Origin: Rugalucina vietnamica
Taxonomy: Eukaryota > Mollusca > Bivalvia > Lucinida > Lucinidae
Direction: 5' to 3'
NCBI GenBank assembly: GCA_964017185.1
Contig: OZ024872.1
Span: 45,842,188 to 45,906,187 of the forward strand
DNA: 64,000 nucleotides
A model generated the notes under the pieces. That model searched no databases. It had not been told where the DNA came from and was given only the letters and a program-made list of their open reading frames with translations. Shown piece by piece: positions 24,053-34,691 of the stretch. Position numbers and translations under genes: made by a program. Numbering within the stretch: the first letter of the stretch is position 1; each line of letters begins with the position of its first letter.

Positions 24053-24128
24053 GCTAGGTCCCTTGGGGAGTGTTGAAAACCGGGTGCTACTGCGCCCTCG
24101 GTTTTCAACACTCCCCGAGGGACCTAGC
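24053..24128. repeat. 76-bp hairpin with 36-bp arms
   Basis: Arms begin GCTAGGTCCCTTGGGGAGTG and end with its near-perfect complement CACTCCCCGAGGGACCTAGC, separated by about 4 bases. Very stable if transcribed. A G18 run follows at about 24163. Confidence 0.85.
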
Positions 24129-24871
24129 ATGAACCGTGATAATTACCGTTTGTATCAGGCTAGGTGGGGGGGGGGGGGGGGGCACCGGGATATACCGGCA
24201 GAAACATGGGCTTAAACCTGCTTAAACCTGGATGCTTCGGCGAAGTTTGACCGATGCCACAGTACAACTTTTACTTACAGCGTAAATGAAAACATGCCCA
24301 TGCAATATCAGTATACATCTTAGTGTGTTTCTCCTTTTCTTTTTTTCTTCAAGTATTGCATGGATATTTATAGTTTGTGTCACAGTGATTCAAATACGAT
24401 GATTTCGTCGCGAGCTGGCTTTTCGTGTGCTCGGCGCGTTAGACCAAAAGCTTTAGCCGGCTTCCTTACACACAGATGAACCATTTGCTCTATTTTTAAA
24501 GCGATTAAGATCTACCATCTCCGATTATATATATGACTTTTTAACGTCTTGGAATCGCCTCCCTGTCTCGCTTCTGGTAGAAAACGCACACAACATGTAA
24601 CATAACTGTTTTCAGAATCTAAGTTCTGCTTGCACACTGATGTGGCGGTTGTCTTTTAATCATGGGATTCGTCTGGACTCAATCATTATTCTTGAATTGA
24701 CGGTGAAATTGATTATTGAAATAACAGCAAAACTATGCTTTTATGTTACCAAAACTGTGCTTTTATGTCAGCAAAACTGTGTTTTTATGATTGCAATGAC
24801 AAGGACAAAGTTTCCGGGTGTGCCGAGTGTTAAAATGCTATGTAACGTTCTTTCTATTTTATCCTGCATCC

Positions 24872-24916
24872 ACGCGCGCGCGCGCGCGCGCGTGTGCGTG
24901 TGTGTGTGTGTGTGTA
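24872..24916 (+). repeat. compound (CG)n(TG)n microsatellite
   Basis: About ten CG repeats followed directly by about ten TG repeats. Alternating purine-pyrimidine DNA of this kind can adopt Z-form. Confidence 0.9.
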
Positions 24917-26364
24917 AGTGTGTGTCCAATTAATGGGTCCAATTAGGAATAGCACTTACAACATTAAAATAGAAACTCAGCACGTGCAAATATTTATTGG
25001 CACACACATGTCGTATAGATTACAGATACCTGTTCATGTGTTGTGCATTCAATCAATATGAACCGAAACACGCCTATCATCAAATTATAGTGGTGTGCTA
25101 CCTTCCAGTGTCAGTGCAGTGGGGTGACGACAGCTGATTATTGTTACGTCACAGATTACTTCACAGACCTGCGAAATTTGCAGAGTCCTCCTGCATTTTG
25201 CTGTCGTTGTTTTTAGACGATTCTTTTGAAAATAAATGGAATTGGACATTGTATGGAATATGAATTTGATCATAGTGCTACTAGAATTACTAAAATGAGG
25301 GGATCAAAGACCAATGGTAAGATAAAACATTTGCTTTTGTTCACATTTTATGTCAACAACAAGCCAAACACTGTTCCAGAAATGTCGCCATTTTCTCCGG
25401 TTTTACCATTTTGAAACCGAAAGTAGATTTTAGATTGTGGCAGAAATTTAGGGCCTATAAAAAGTTTTTGATGAAAATTGGCACACAGACAGAAAATTGT
25501 ATGCTCTGTTTGGTTGTCAAGATGAAAAATTTCCAGTTTATTCGCAAATTACTGCTTTTTTCGTTTTTCTGAGGGCACTGTCAAACGGCAAAAAACTCGC
25601 AACTTTAACGCGGTTCTTCAGCGACACCGGGATAAATTCACGCATACGGCAATTCTTTTTGAACCGAATGATGTTCGCTTTTTCTATTTTCATCGCTGAC
25701 AGATCGCAAATCTGAAGTATAAACGAGAACTTTGATGATAAACGCATCAACTGAAATGGGGCTTCAAAAATTGGAAGTAGTTCCCGGGAACGAACGCACG
25801 TGAATTTTGTTTTTAAAATCCTACGCTAGGCCCATCTCCGTTCCCGACTGTTCTTCGCTTGACAAAGTTATCTTTGAGACAACTAAACACCGAAGTGCTA
25901 ATCAGCGGTACCAAGTAATGTCATACCGGTTCAGGCTGTTAAACAGGGCTTAACATTGGCTAAGTCAGCATGAATGAATTAGTTTCAATGAACCATTTCC
26001 ATGCATTTCAGAAGCATATTTCATTTCAACTGCCTCCCGCCATCCAACTAGCAAAGAACGATTTCTGTTGCTATGCAACAATTACGGAGAGAATGAACCG
26101 CAGCTTGTAAGAGGAAAAATGATAAAACGAAAGTAAAGAAAAACAGGTTTTGCATTTCAAACGCAGTTTCGAGCGTTTGTATGTTCTTGTGTAATTTTAT
26201 TTTCAACTATCACAAGTCTAGCATATTTTTATTTGTAAGATTAAATGGGTTCGCTTGGCGGAATTCGACTGCGGTAAAAATTTCCGGAAGTTGAATGACT
26301 CACAAAAATCGACGTCTTCATACTGCAAAACAGAATAGAACAGAACAGAACTTCTAATCGTAAA

Positions 26365-26419
26365 GCAACCAACACCTCGTTGTTGTCGCTGCGCGACAAC
26401 AACTCGGTTGGTTGGTTGC
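26365..26419. repeat. terminal hairpin of element D (copy A)
   Basis: GCAACCAAC...GTTGTTGTCGC pairs with GCGACAACAAC...GGTTGGTTGC around a 3-base loop. The hairpin runs to the exact end of D. Identical at 51175-51229. The words at its base repeat the left subterminal GCAACCAACC. Confidence 0.85.
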
Positions 26420-26753
26420 TATCAAGTCAGTTATGTTCATTTATTATATGACTGCAACAATATGTATAATTGTACATCTAAGAATACATTTCTACGTAAT
26501 AAGGATTTTATGTGTAAAGTTAAGTAACGGTGTATCCATAATAATAGTATTCGATTACGGCAATCGTTCATTTTATTTGTATCATACCTTCATGATTAAA
26601 TCATCTACTTGTTAAGGGAAATATGGAATAAATTAAGAAAACTAAAGAACGGCTCGGAGTCATTTCACTCCCAAATAGCAGAGCAATCAGCCCAGGTCGG
26701 ATCCACATAGAATTCCTTGTGAATTCATTGTGGATCCGACCTGGGCTGATTGC
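26420..26753. mobile_element. LTR right part ending in a palindromic junction
   Basis: 26420-26728 continues the LTR interrupted by D (same as 55315-55623). At the end, 26683-26707 and 26729-26753 are perfect 25-bp inverted arms (GCAATCAGCCCAGGTCGGAT...), so the LTR is broken and joined to an inverted copy of its own sequence. A minus-strand LTR follows. Confidence 0.75.
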
Positions 26754-26796
26754 TTCTGACACTTCTGTAACTTTCAGAAAGTACTTTGAAAGTGCT

Positions 26797-26813
26797 TCCC
26801 ACTTCTGACACCA
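26797..26813 (-). other. primer binding site
   Basis: TGGTGTCAGAAGTGGGA on the minus strand, three bases after the LTR end ..CCGTTGCA. Same motif as at 55693-55709 and 59976-59992. The motif and spacing are typical of metazoan Gypsy-group elements. Confidence 0.85.
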
Positions 26814-28159
26814 AATTGCAACGGCGCCACCTCAGATAGCCATTGCTTAACTGTATTCGGTCAGGAGGCTGTGACGCAGTTACAAAAATCTGTTGTGGGT
26901 TCGACCTGTGCTGTACTCAATGCTATATGGAAGAGAAAATATTCCAAGCCATCATTTTCAAGTTTAACAAATTTATTTGTATTCCCTTAACAATGAGAAA
27001 TTTCAGATTTCTTTTAGTTATACAAATAACAATTACTGCAGTTACAGTTGTACAAAGAACCGATAGCCGTTGACCTTGATGAACTTTGAGTGTACAACAC
27101 AGTATAGTATTACATTAACGAGTTATCTATTATGATCAATAATATCAATGGAATAATGATTGAATGATTAGTTTACTATTCAAAAATACAACAGTGCAGT
27201 TGCAGTTATAGACATCAGATAAATTACAATTATTTGGCCTAATACCTTAAACGTAATGCAGTTGTACAACCCATTCTCCTATGGTTTAATTATTCCTACT
27301 TTATTTATTTTACAATTGCCGTTGTACAACTAAGACCCTTAACAATTTAAGAAACTATTGTATTTACTTTAATATGCAGTTGCATTTACAGTTCAGATTA
27401 AATGTTCACTTCAAAACTTGTTAATTCTACCAGATATTAATTAATAGTGACAGTATAATACAGCAAGTCTTAGTTTATGCAAAAGTACAACCAATTACTG
27501 CATTTAGGTACACCACTCTTCTATAAACAAATACACATTTCCTATATACTTTGAAATTGCAATCCGTAAGTTACCAACCAAAGCTCAAAATAAGCTCACA
27601 ACAATGCAACTAATTGGATTGCAACCACAAGTATCAGCAACAAGTCAGGCGGAAACCGTGGCGTGAACCGTGGCGTAAACCGTGGCGTCAACTCAGGCGT
27701 GAAGTGAGGCGCAGAGTCTGGCAAAAACTAATCCTTGCTTTTTTTTGATTGCGCCTTTTCCTGATCTTTGCCTACTTGTACCTTTTTATATCAGAGTTCT
27801 TGTGGTTGTGCCGTGTGGCGGCCCTAAAAAGTCTCCCCGTACATCCATTTAATGCTCTTATTTTTCCAATCCTCAGGGATTGCTTGCAATCAGTTTGTAT
27901 TTTCCTATCTCTAACTACCACAACTCTTCGATACCGTATTGAAGGTCATTAGTTGACCGTCACTCGTATCTCGTTGTATAAGCGATTCTTACGTTTCTAT
28001 CCATGGACTTGTATTAGACATGGACCTGAGGTGTGGGTTTCGGTTATACCTTTTTCTTTCATTCGAAAGATTTTGCATTACGATTAAGTGCATTATTGAT
28101 TCTATAACCGGTATGAGTGTCGCGCTCCTTTTGGCAGTATCAACACAATACTCCCAACT

Positions 28160-31100
28160 ATGACTATCACAAAAAGATTAGGAATTACATTAACTCCCCG
28201 TAGGTTGCATGCCGCGTCTACTGTACGGATTCCTCATTCAACTAACAATTTTCAAAATTTATTACCTACTGTAAGGGTGACACCTCTTAATTTATTTTCG
28301 GCATCTACTGTTAATCTACACGGAGCTTCTAATTCTAATATGTTTCGCAATAATCTTCAGATTAGGTTATCTCCACTCAAATCACCAATTTTACGTAAAT
28401 ATATTAATCCGTTCAAGAGACCTGGAATGTACCCTAGTATTTCTAAGTGCAATGCCAAGAAGTGCAACTGTTGCAATCATTTATGCTCTAAGACTACTAT
28501 CACTTCATCTGTGAATGGTAGGACATTTTCAGTGGTTAATGATTCTGATTTAGACTGAAAATCAATGGATCTTGTATATGTTCTTACTTGAAATACAAAC
28601 AATTGTAGGATGCAATATGTTGGACAAACTTGTCGAACTTTGCAAAAACGATTTGGTGAGCACTATCGTAGAATCAGAAAGCCCAAAAATAATGATACCT
28701 TTCTGTACCAGCATTTTAAGCGCACTGGTCATTCTCCCAAAGATGTTAAAGTTCAACCAGTGGAGAAAATCACATATGATGAAAATTCTTCAGTTAGATT
28801 CAAAAACATTAAACGATTTGAAACTGAACTTAAATGGATAAAATTACTGCAAACACCCTTTCCACTGGGATTTAACGACAACATTTACCATGAAGGCAAT
28901 ATTTCCAAAATGCCCGATTTTGATGTACTTACACTTTCGGACTCTCGTAAACGTAAATCTAGATCTCATGGTATACGGAAAAAGGGTAATGACAAACGTA
29001 AACGGTGCGCTGCATTGAAATTGAACATTTCTCTTAATGATTTAGCTGTTAAACTAAGGATTCACGGTCGACATCCAATGCTGTCGTATCTTAGTTCTCT
29101 ACCTATTGCTGCATTACGTTCCTTGGACACAGAGGCTAATAGATTTTACGATAGAAATCATCAAATGTATGGCGCTGCACTGTTAACAAGATGTTATACT
29201 CAGCATGCTCTTCGTCCATTTATCGATTCCAAATCTAATCACATTAGAAGTTTTATTAAAATTCCTTTCATCAATAAAGGAATTGACTTTATTGATTTAC
29301 CAAGCATATTCCAGGATAAATCAGTGATACAGTCTATACCTACCTACTTCCAAAATTCAGAACCTCCTATTATTTGTTACAAATATAACAAACCAATCAG
29401 AAATACTATTTTTAATTTCAATAAACTTGTTTCTGATCTTGATATCCATGCTAATACTCCTAAGTCTTGAAATTGTAAAGATTCAAAATATGTTTATCAA
29501 CCCGCTGGACATATTGTTACTGGAAATTTAAAAATAATTTCGGATTCTAGAATTCGCAAAATTGTTTCTAAAGGTCCGAAATATAGATTCCCTTCCTACA
29601 TTAATTTCGACAAATGTAGAGAGGAGATTTCATCTGCATTAAATGATTTCGGTAATCGATGGTGTAAACGAGAGGGTGTTGAGGATAATGCTCTTAAAGA
29701 ATGGAAAAGAAGTATCTTCACTATCGTGGATAAACGTACTAAGTTTTATTCACAAAATACTAATCTTTTACCTCCTAAACCCAAATCGTCATTTAGGCAT
29801 TTGAAGCAGGGTATCCAAGAATTTCATAGAAAGTATGTCTTGGTTCCGGCAGATAAAGCCGCAAACAATGTTGTTGTCGTTTGTAGGCTTCACTACGTTA
29901 ACACCTTAAAACAGGAGCTTGATGGTACCAGGGCTTATCTGGAGACAGATACTGATGAGGTGTCTGTAGTTAATGCCCACTTAAACGATTTACCTGTTAA
30001 GTTTTCTGTTTGTGTCAATGAAGGCCAAGACAAACTTCCTACGATGTATTGGTTACCTAAGCTTCACAAAAGACCATACAAAGCTAGATTTATTGCAAAT
30101 TCTAGCTCTTGTACTACCACTGAACTTTCTAAATTATTAACTTCCTGTCTTACTGCTATCAAATCTCATGTTATAAGATACTGTGAGACAGTGTATGAAA
30201 CTTCAAATAAAAATTGGTTTTGGTCAATTAAAAATTCTGGTGAGGTGCTCAGTAAATTGAAGTGTAGAGGGTTCCGTGCGACAAGCTTGTCCACATATGA
30301 TTTTTCTACTCTGTATACAACATTACCACATAATCTAATAAAAGAAAAACTTCTGGATTTGATAGAATGGACCTTCAAAAGGGCATTTAAAAACTATGGT
30401 TCACTTTATTTGGCATGTAATGACAGAAAGGCTTTTTTCACTTCCTCTGACCAAAGTCGGTATACACTTTGGTCATGTCAGAATGTATGCGATGCCTTAT
30501 CCTATCTCCTTGATAATATTTATATTAGATTTGGGACCAAGTTATACAGACAAATTGTTGGAATTCCGATGGGTACAAATTGCGCACCTCTCGTAGCTGA
30601 TTTATTTTTATACTGCTACGAAAGAGATTTCATGGATTCTCTTAACCATGATAATCAAGCTGATGTTATCGAGGCTTTTAATTCCACATCTAGGTACCTC
30701 GATGACCATTTGAACATTGACAACCCTTATTTTGAAGGTATGGTCAATCAAATTTATCCACCTGAACTTCAGTTGAACAAAGCCAATATCACAGATACTG
30801 AAGCCCCCTTTTTAGATCTACATCTTTCTGTTGCAGATGGATTTGTTTCTTCTAAAATTTATGATAAGCGCGATGACTTTGATTTTGATATAGTAAATTT
30901 TCCTTTTTTGGATGGTGACGTTCCTCGTCGTGCTTCTTATGGTGTATACATTTCGCAACTTATTAGGTTTGCTAGAGTCTGCAATCATGTTACAGACTTC
31001 AACGCTCGAAATAAATGTTTAACGGCAAAACTTCTCCAACAGGGCTATCGGTATCATAAACTTCGAAAAACATTTTCTAAATTTTATCGTAGACACTATG

Positions 31101-31393
31101 AATTGATTTCCAAATATAATGTTGGGTTAAAGTCGCTTTTAAGTGAGGGTCTTTCGGAACCTGAATTTTATGGTGACTTGGTTTACAAATTTAAGAAACT
31201 TAAAGGAATTAATGATTTTTCTTTTCAGTTCAGAAAAATCATAACACGTTACAGACGTATAGGTTATAACTTAAATGTTATGCGACAGTCTGCATGCTTA
31301 GTTTTTAACCCAATCATGGTTGATAACTACGCTGCCTTCTTTAATTGCACGCCGGTGGGTCGGGCGTCAGACTCTATGATGGCCCCGACATAA
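28160..31393 (+). CDS. Naiad polyprotein: GIY-YIG endonuclease and RT, with 3 in-frame UGA codons
   Basis: One frame of 1077 residues ending in TAA, broken only by TGA at codons 133, 144 and 437. Codons 133 and 144 flank the LVYVLT strand of the GIY-YIG fold (YVGQT at 153-157), where family members carry zinc-binding Cys. Codon 437 makes UGA-Asn-Cys, the CxC motif of the linker. RT motifs follow: LPKLHKRP (~631), DFSTLYT (~714), GIPMGTNCAP (~801) and the catalytic YLDD (846-849). Selenocysteine at these positions is the simplest reading, because clam Naiads are reported as selenoproteins. ATG at 28160 is the first in frame after TAA (28085) and TGA (28097). The alternative, three random nonsense mutations, is unlikely with no TAA/TAG or frameshift in 3.2 kb. 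Confidence 0.9.
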
Positions 31394-31655
31394 AGCTATT
31401 CATTTTAGTTGGTTGGGGCCGGAGCTTCTTGTCTGTTGCTTGGCCCACCGGGGTCCAACTGGTGTTTTTCTTTTGCTCCGGAGTTAGTAGGTTATTCGGC
31501 GCCCAGGGATCTCCATCGTCGGGCAGCTTACTCAGTCTGTGAGTCCTGGTTTTTGATTCATCAGGATGTTTATCATGATTTATTTGTTTGTTCTTGATGA
31601 TTCATTGACTAGTTAGAGATTCACTACGAGGACCAAATAACTAACTAAATGTTAT

Positions 31656-31764
31656 GAACCACCGCAGAAGCTGAGGGTGAGGTTATGGCCATGTAAAACC
31701 GGTTTAAGCCCGCCAGTAACTTTGTGTTACTGATCGTTCCAAGTCGATACTTCTGTGGTGGTTC
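31656..31764 (+). promoter_or_regulatory. structured 3' UTR stem, candidate SECIS
   Basis: GAACCACCGCAGAAG (31656-31670) pairs fully with CTTCTGTGGTGGTTC (31750-31764). Just inside, UGA on the 5' side faces CGA on the 3' side, as in the non-canonical core of a SECIS. An inner hairpin CAGTAAC/GTTACTG follows. The stem is kept in the tail at 2780-3388 with a G-U-compatible change. The second helix and apical AA loop of a standard SECIS are not clear by eye, so the call is tentative. Confidence 0.35.
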
Positions 31765-31845
31765 TTTTTGTTTTATGTCTTGGTGTATAAATTTTTTTGT
31801 GCTGTTGGCGCCTTATGTATGTTTTCATATTTTTAGTTAAGTTAA

Positions 31846-31888
31846 GGTAACTGAGTGGCCACCTATTGGGAAAATAGCTGCTCATTCG
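31846..31888 (+). other. conserved hairpin in the Naiad 3' UTR
   Basis: GAGTGGCCACCTATT and AATAGCTGCTCATTC form a stem with two C-C mismatches and a GGGAA loop. It is present in nearly every tail copy in the window (for example 3224-3266 and, on the minus strand, 1512-1554). It may serve RT recognition of the 3' end. This is inference. Confidence 0.5.
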
Positions 31889-32017
31889 GCTTGCGATATG
31901 TTTCGTGGTGTGGGTACCTGATTGTTAGTTTGGTTTTTTCCCACCTCGGTTTTTGGAGTGGGAATCTTTTTCTGATTGCGCCTTTTCCTGATCTTTGCCT
32001 ACTTGTACCTTTTTAGT

Positions 32018-32799
32018 AGTTAAGAAAATAAGAATACTTCATAATTTATGAATCAAAACACCTTAGAAATTTATATAATTTGAAATATTAATGTGAACCT
32101 ATGCCAACTTTGCCTAGAATTTAGTTGAAAGAAAATTCACGCCACACTTTGCAAAGCCAGGCGCAAAGCAAGGCGTAACGTGAAAATATGGGTGGGGTAC
32201 TGAGAAAGAAAATGAGTTCTAGACCTGAGTAGGGGTCTGTTTACTCCTACAGGGCATCAGGTCCAAGCAAACACTTTAACTGAATGTGTTAAAGTCAGGC
32301 GCAGACAATGTAAAGCCAGGCGCAGTTGTTCAGACAAGCTGAGACAGCTGTTGACAGGTTGCTGTTTACAGTCGCAACAGCCAAACGACTCCGCGCACTG
32401 CTATTTATACTGAAAAAAAATCACGTGACGCAACTAGGCAACCATTGCGGAAGTCGCGGAAGAATACACAGAAAACTACGCAAATGGCGGCTTAGAAATG
32501 GAACTTTTGAACTGGAATTCCTGTGAAATATCGCTACAAAAATGGATTTTATGAGTTAAGAAAGGTATGAGTAGATGATTAAGGATTTAAACTACAAGAT
32601 ATAGACGGGAAATGATGCTGACAAAGCGGATAAATATCGATAAATCGGGGCAAAGTTGGCACACATTCCGTTCGGCCTTCGTCCGATTCGCACAAAAATG
32701 CGGAATTTAATAATGAAAAATCATGAATCGGAGGCCCTGACAGACATGTAAAATGATAAATCAAGGCAACATAACCTGAAATAGCCAGACGCCGTTACA
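32018..32799 (-). other. LTR sequence downstream of Naiad, non-coding
   Basis: The start-side part of the minus-strand LTR. GGCGCAAAGC/GGCGCAGAC words at 32160-32330 belong to the LTR minisatellite type. No gene. Confidence 0.5.
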
Positions 32800-33150
32800 A
32801 CAGCCCCCCACCAATAAAAGGCATGGACCCCATGACAAAGGTAAAGTAGGAATTTATATTAAGCTTAGAAAGGGGGTATAATTTTGCAACAGCCAAAAGT
32901 TATCTAATGAGGCCACTGGCTATTATGAGGTTATATTTCAGCTATCGGTTGTTTTCAATTTTAAAAATACACATTTTCAATATAAAACAATTTGTTATGA
33001 GGCACTCAATGAGATTATTTTATATAAAGTACAGAGTGGAGTGAGTGTGCTCAAAATATATGTATAGATTTAATCAATTTGCAATATGAATAGTCATATA
33101 ACAAATTGGCACCCACACAGCCCCCTATACTACTAATTTTCCCTTTTCAT
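32800..33150 (-). other. polypurine tract and pre-LTR region
   Basis: On the minus strand the sequence GGTGGGGGGCTGT ends directly at the LTR start (32799), as a polypurine tract should. The preceding ~340 bases resemble 53205-53541, upstream of the plus-strand LTR (TAGTAGTATAGGGG, CATGGGG.CCATGCC). The similarity fades at about 33150, marking the inner edge of the shared 3' region. Confidence 0.7.
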
Positions 33151-34691
33151 CTTGTTTTCAGGTGAACCTCAACGTTGGCCAATTCAGGCTCACCCAAGAA
33201 CAAGAGGGGTAACGCCTCACAACCTATGTTATTGACTGTTGTAAGTAAATCAAGCAAAAATTCATTCTTAGAATTGCCAAACTTAGATGTACAGTACATG
33301 TATAAATATCATTGACTCATTGTATGAAAGATAGAATAAAATTCACTCTCATTATATTTGGCAAACATATTCACATATGAAAGTTAACATCTGATTTAGA
33401 GCTAAAGACATGCAATTTACTTTAGAGAATAGTGTTTCATAAATTCATAATTAACAATATGCTATTAAGTACATTATTGTCAAAATTCATATCCTTATTC
33501 CCTAACATAAATGTCATGCAAGCAATACTGATACTTCCATATAAAAGCATTCGGAGTGACAAATAACACGTTCCTAACAATAATAGGATTAAAAATCAGC
33601 AACAGTCAATAACTATTTAAGATTTACAATGTAAAACTTGGCTTTACAATAAAAACACTGCAATGCTGATGACATCCCCATGCAAATTCATCTCACTATA
33701 AAACAATGAAATTGATCCTTTATTCCTAGTCTGTATTTTTTTTTTTTTTTTTTTTTTTTTTAATGAATAAAGAAAAAAATTCATCTAGAGACATCACTTT
33801 ATCTAAGAATTAGGTACTCGTATCAAGTATATAGAAGTGAGATAAAGCTAATGGAAAAATCACACAACATTACAGAAATACATCAAGTGAAATTTGAAAA
33901 TGATTTACAAGTATTTTCAATAATTAAGGCATGTACACCAGTTTAAAACAATGTCTTAATGTTTATGTTCTTCATTACAGGCAACATGAAGTGGAAGCAT
34001 ACTGGTCAAGGTTGTTAAAGTGGACTTGAGGCTTGAAAGAGAAATTGAGTTTCCAAAGGTAACACCTCACAAAACTAGACAAGCTTTAAATTGATAGTTT
34101 AGTAAAAAGAACAGATTGCTTCATGATTTAAATGAAATATGCAAAAATTCTTAGGTTTTTGAAAAGAATTTAGAAACTTGACACTTCCACAGATGGCTGA
34201 AAAAGATTTGCAAAAATATTACAAAAGAAGTTACAATGTACTTTAGCATTAAGGCTAACTTACTATAGATAAATTTGAATGTATCTCAATGATTTGAATT
34301 TTGAGTTTTGACTTTTGAATTTCTAAAACAAATCTTTACATCCAAATATTTAAAAAAAACTAACAATGAACAAGAAATCTTAAAACTAATTCCAGAGTCT
34401 TCTTCATCTAGATGTAGATCACTTTTATTGGCGTCATTTCTTTGGTGTAATGTTCTTTATTATTTCAATTTAAACGCGAGAGTAATTTCAAAATTTCATG
34501 TTAAAGCGCGAATCGCGAGATGATCTGCATCAGCTCCTCATACATATAAGTTCATATATAGGAATATGAACTTCCAACACTTTTGATTAGTTTGTTTGCA
34601 ACAAACTACCAAACCAACAGTCTTTCAGCCATCTGTGAGTAGTTTAGGTCTAAACTATTAGTCTTGTTGTCATCAGTGGTGGATGATTTTC
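33151..34691. other. non-coding stretch between pre-LTR region and KCTD ORF
   Basis: AT-rich with a T27 run at 33737-33763. On the minus strand, AATAAA at 34424-34429 could be a poly(A) signal for the KCTD gene. On the plus strand two exon-like segments follow TTTTCAG (33163-33169) and ATTACAG (33974-33980). Both are followed by a GTAACRCCTCACAA donor-like word (33209, 34059). No ORF of note. Confidence 0.4.

Larger units (their letters stand above)
19616..25850. mobile_element. insertion G, 6.2 kb, TIR and TTC target duplication
   Basis: D copy B has the uninterrupted site GTCCTTCTTCGC at 50655-50666. In copy A the same site is split by 6235 bp that start CAGTCGGTCGG and end CCGACTG, with TTC on both sides. 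The terminal 7 bp are perfectly inverted; beyond that the match is partial (ATGGGC, TAGC). The 3-bp duplication would suit a CACTA- or Harbinger-like transposon, but no transposase frame is present and the inside is a patchwork of smaller repeats. A 33-bp direct repeat (TTGTGGCAGAAATTTAGGGC...) lies near each end, at about 19925 and 25435. Confidence 0.8.
8907..26419. mobile_element. element D, copy A (about 7 kb core plus nested insertions)
   Basis: Starts ATATGAAATAGGCACACC and ends in a hairpin finishing GGTTGGTTGGTTGC. It is flanked by TA on both sides. The uninterrupted target (CAAATATCAAGTCAG) is present at 55311-55325. A second copy lies at 42732-51229. Removing nested insertions from both copies leaves about 7.0 kb in each. 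The left subterminal word GCAACCAACC (8931) is the inverse of the right terminus. No transposase, Rep/helicase or other gene is seen. Either a TA-duplicating DNA element or a no-duplication rolling-circle type inserted between T and A; the sequence does not separate these. Confidence 0.85.
27738..32017 (+). mobile_element. full-length Naiad Penelope-like retroelement
   Basis: The order is: a 50-bp piece of the element's own 3' end (27738-27787, a pseudo-LTR left by a truncated upstream tandem copy), a 5' leader, one long recoded reading frame (28160-31393) and a 3' UTR of about 620 bp ending GCCTACTTGTACCTTTTT. An N-terminal GIY-YIG nuclease before the RT places it in the Naiad clade, not in the classical Penelope group with a C-terminal nuclease. 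It sits inside a minus-strand Gypsy LTR. All coding domains look intact, so this may be a recent, competent copy. Confidence 0.9.
26817..32799 (-). mobile_element. minus-strand LTR split by the Naiad insertion
   Basis: Begins (minus strand) TGTAACGGCGTCTGGC at 32799 and ends ..GCCGTTGCA at 26817. It is preceded by a polypurine tract and followed by a primer binding site. Without the 4.3-kb Naiad insertion it is about 1.7 kb. It is a diverged relative of the LTR at 53542-55689, sharing both ends and a GGCG-type minisatellite. Confidence 0.75.

Noticed and set aside
8907-26419. Polinton/Maverick or DNA virus interpretation of D
   Set aside because: No DNA polymerase B, integrase, ATPase or capsid frames, and the target is TA or none rather than a 5-6 bp duplication.
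28556-29470. Separate genes ending at the TGA codons of Naiad
   Set aside because: All pieces share one frame, and the TGAs interrupt single domains at conserved Cys positions. Splitting would leave a nuclease without its zinc ligands.
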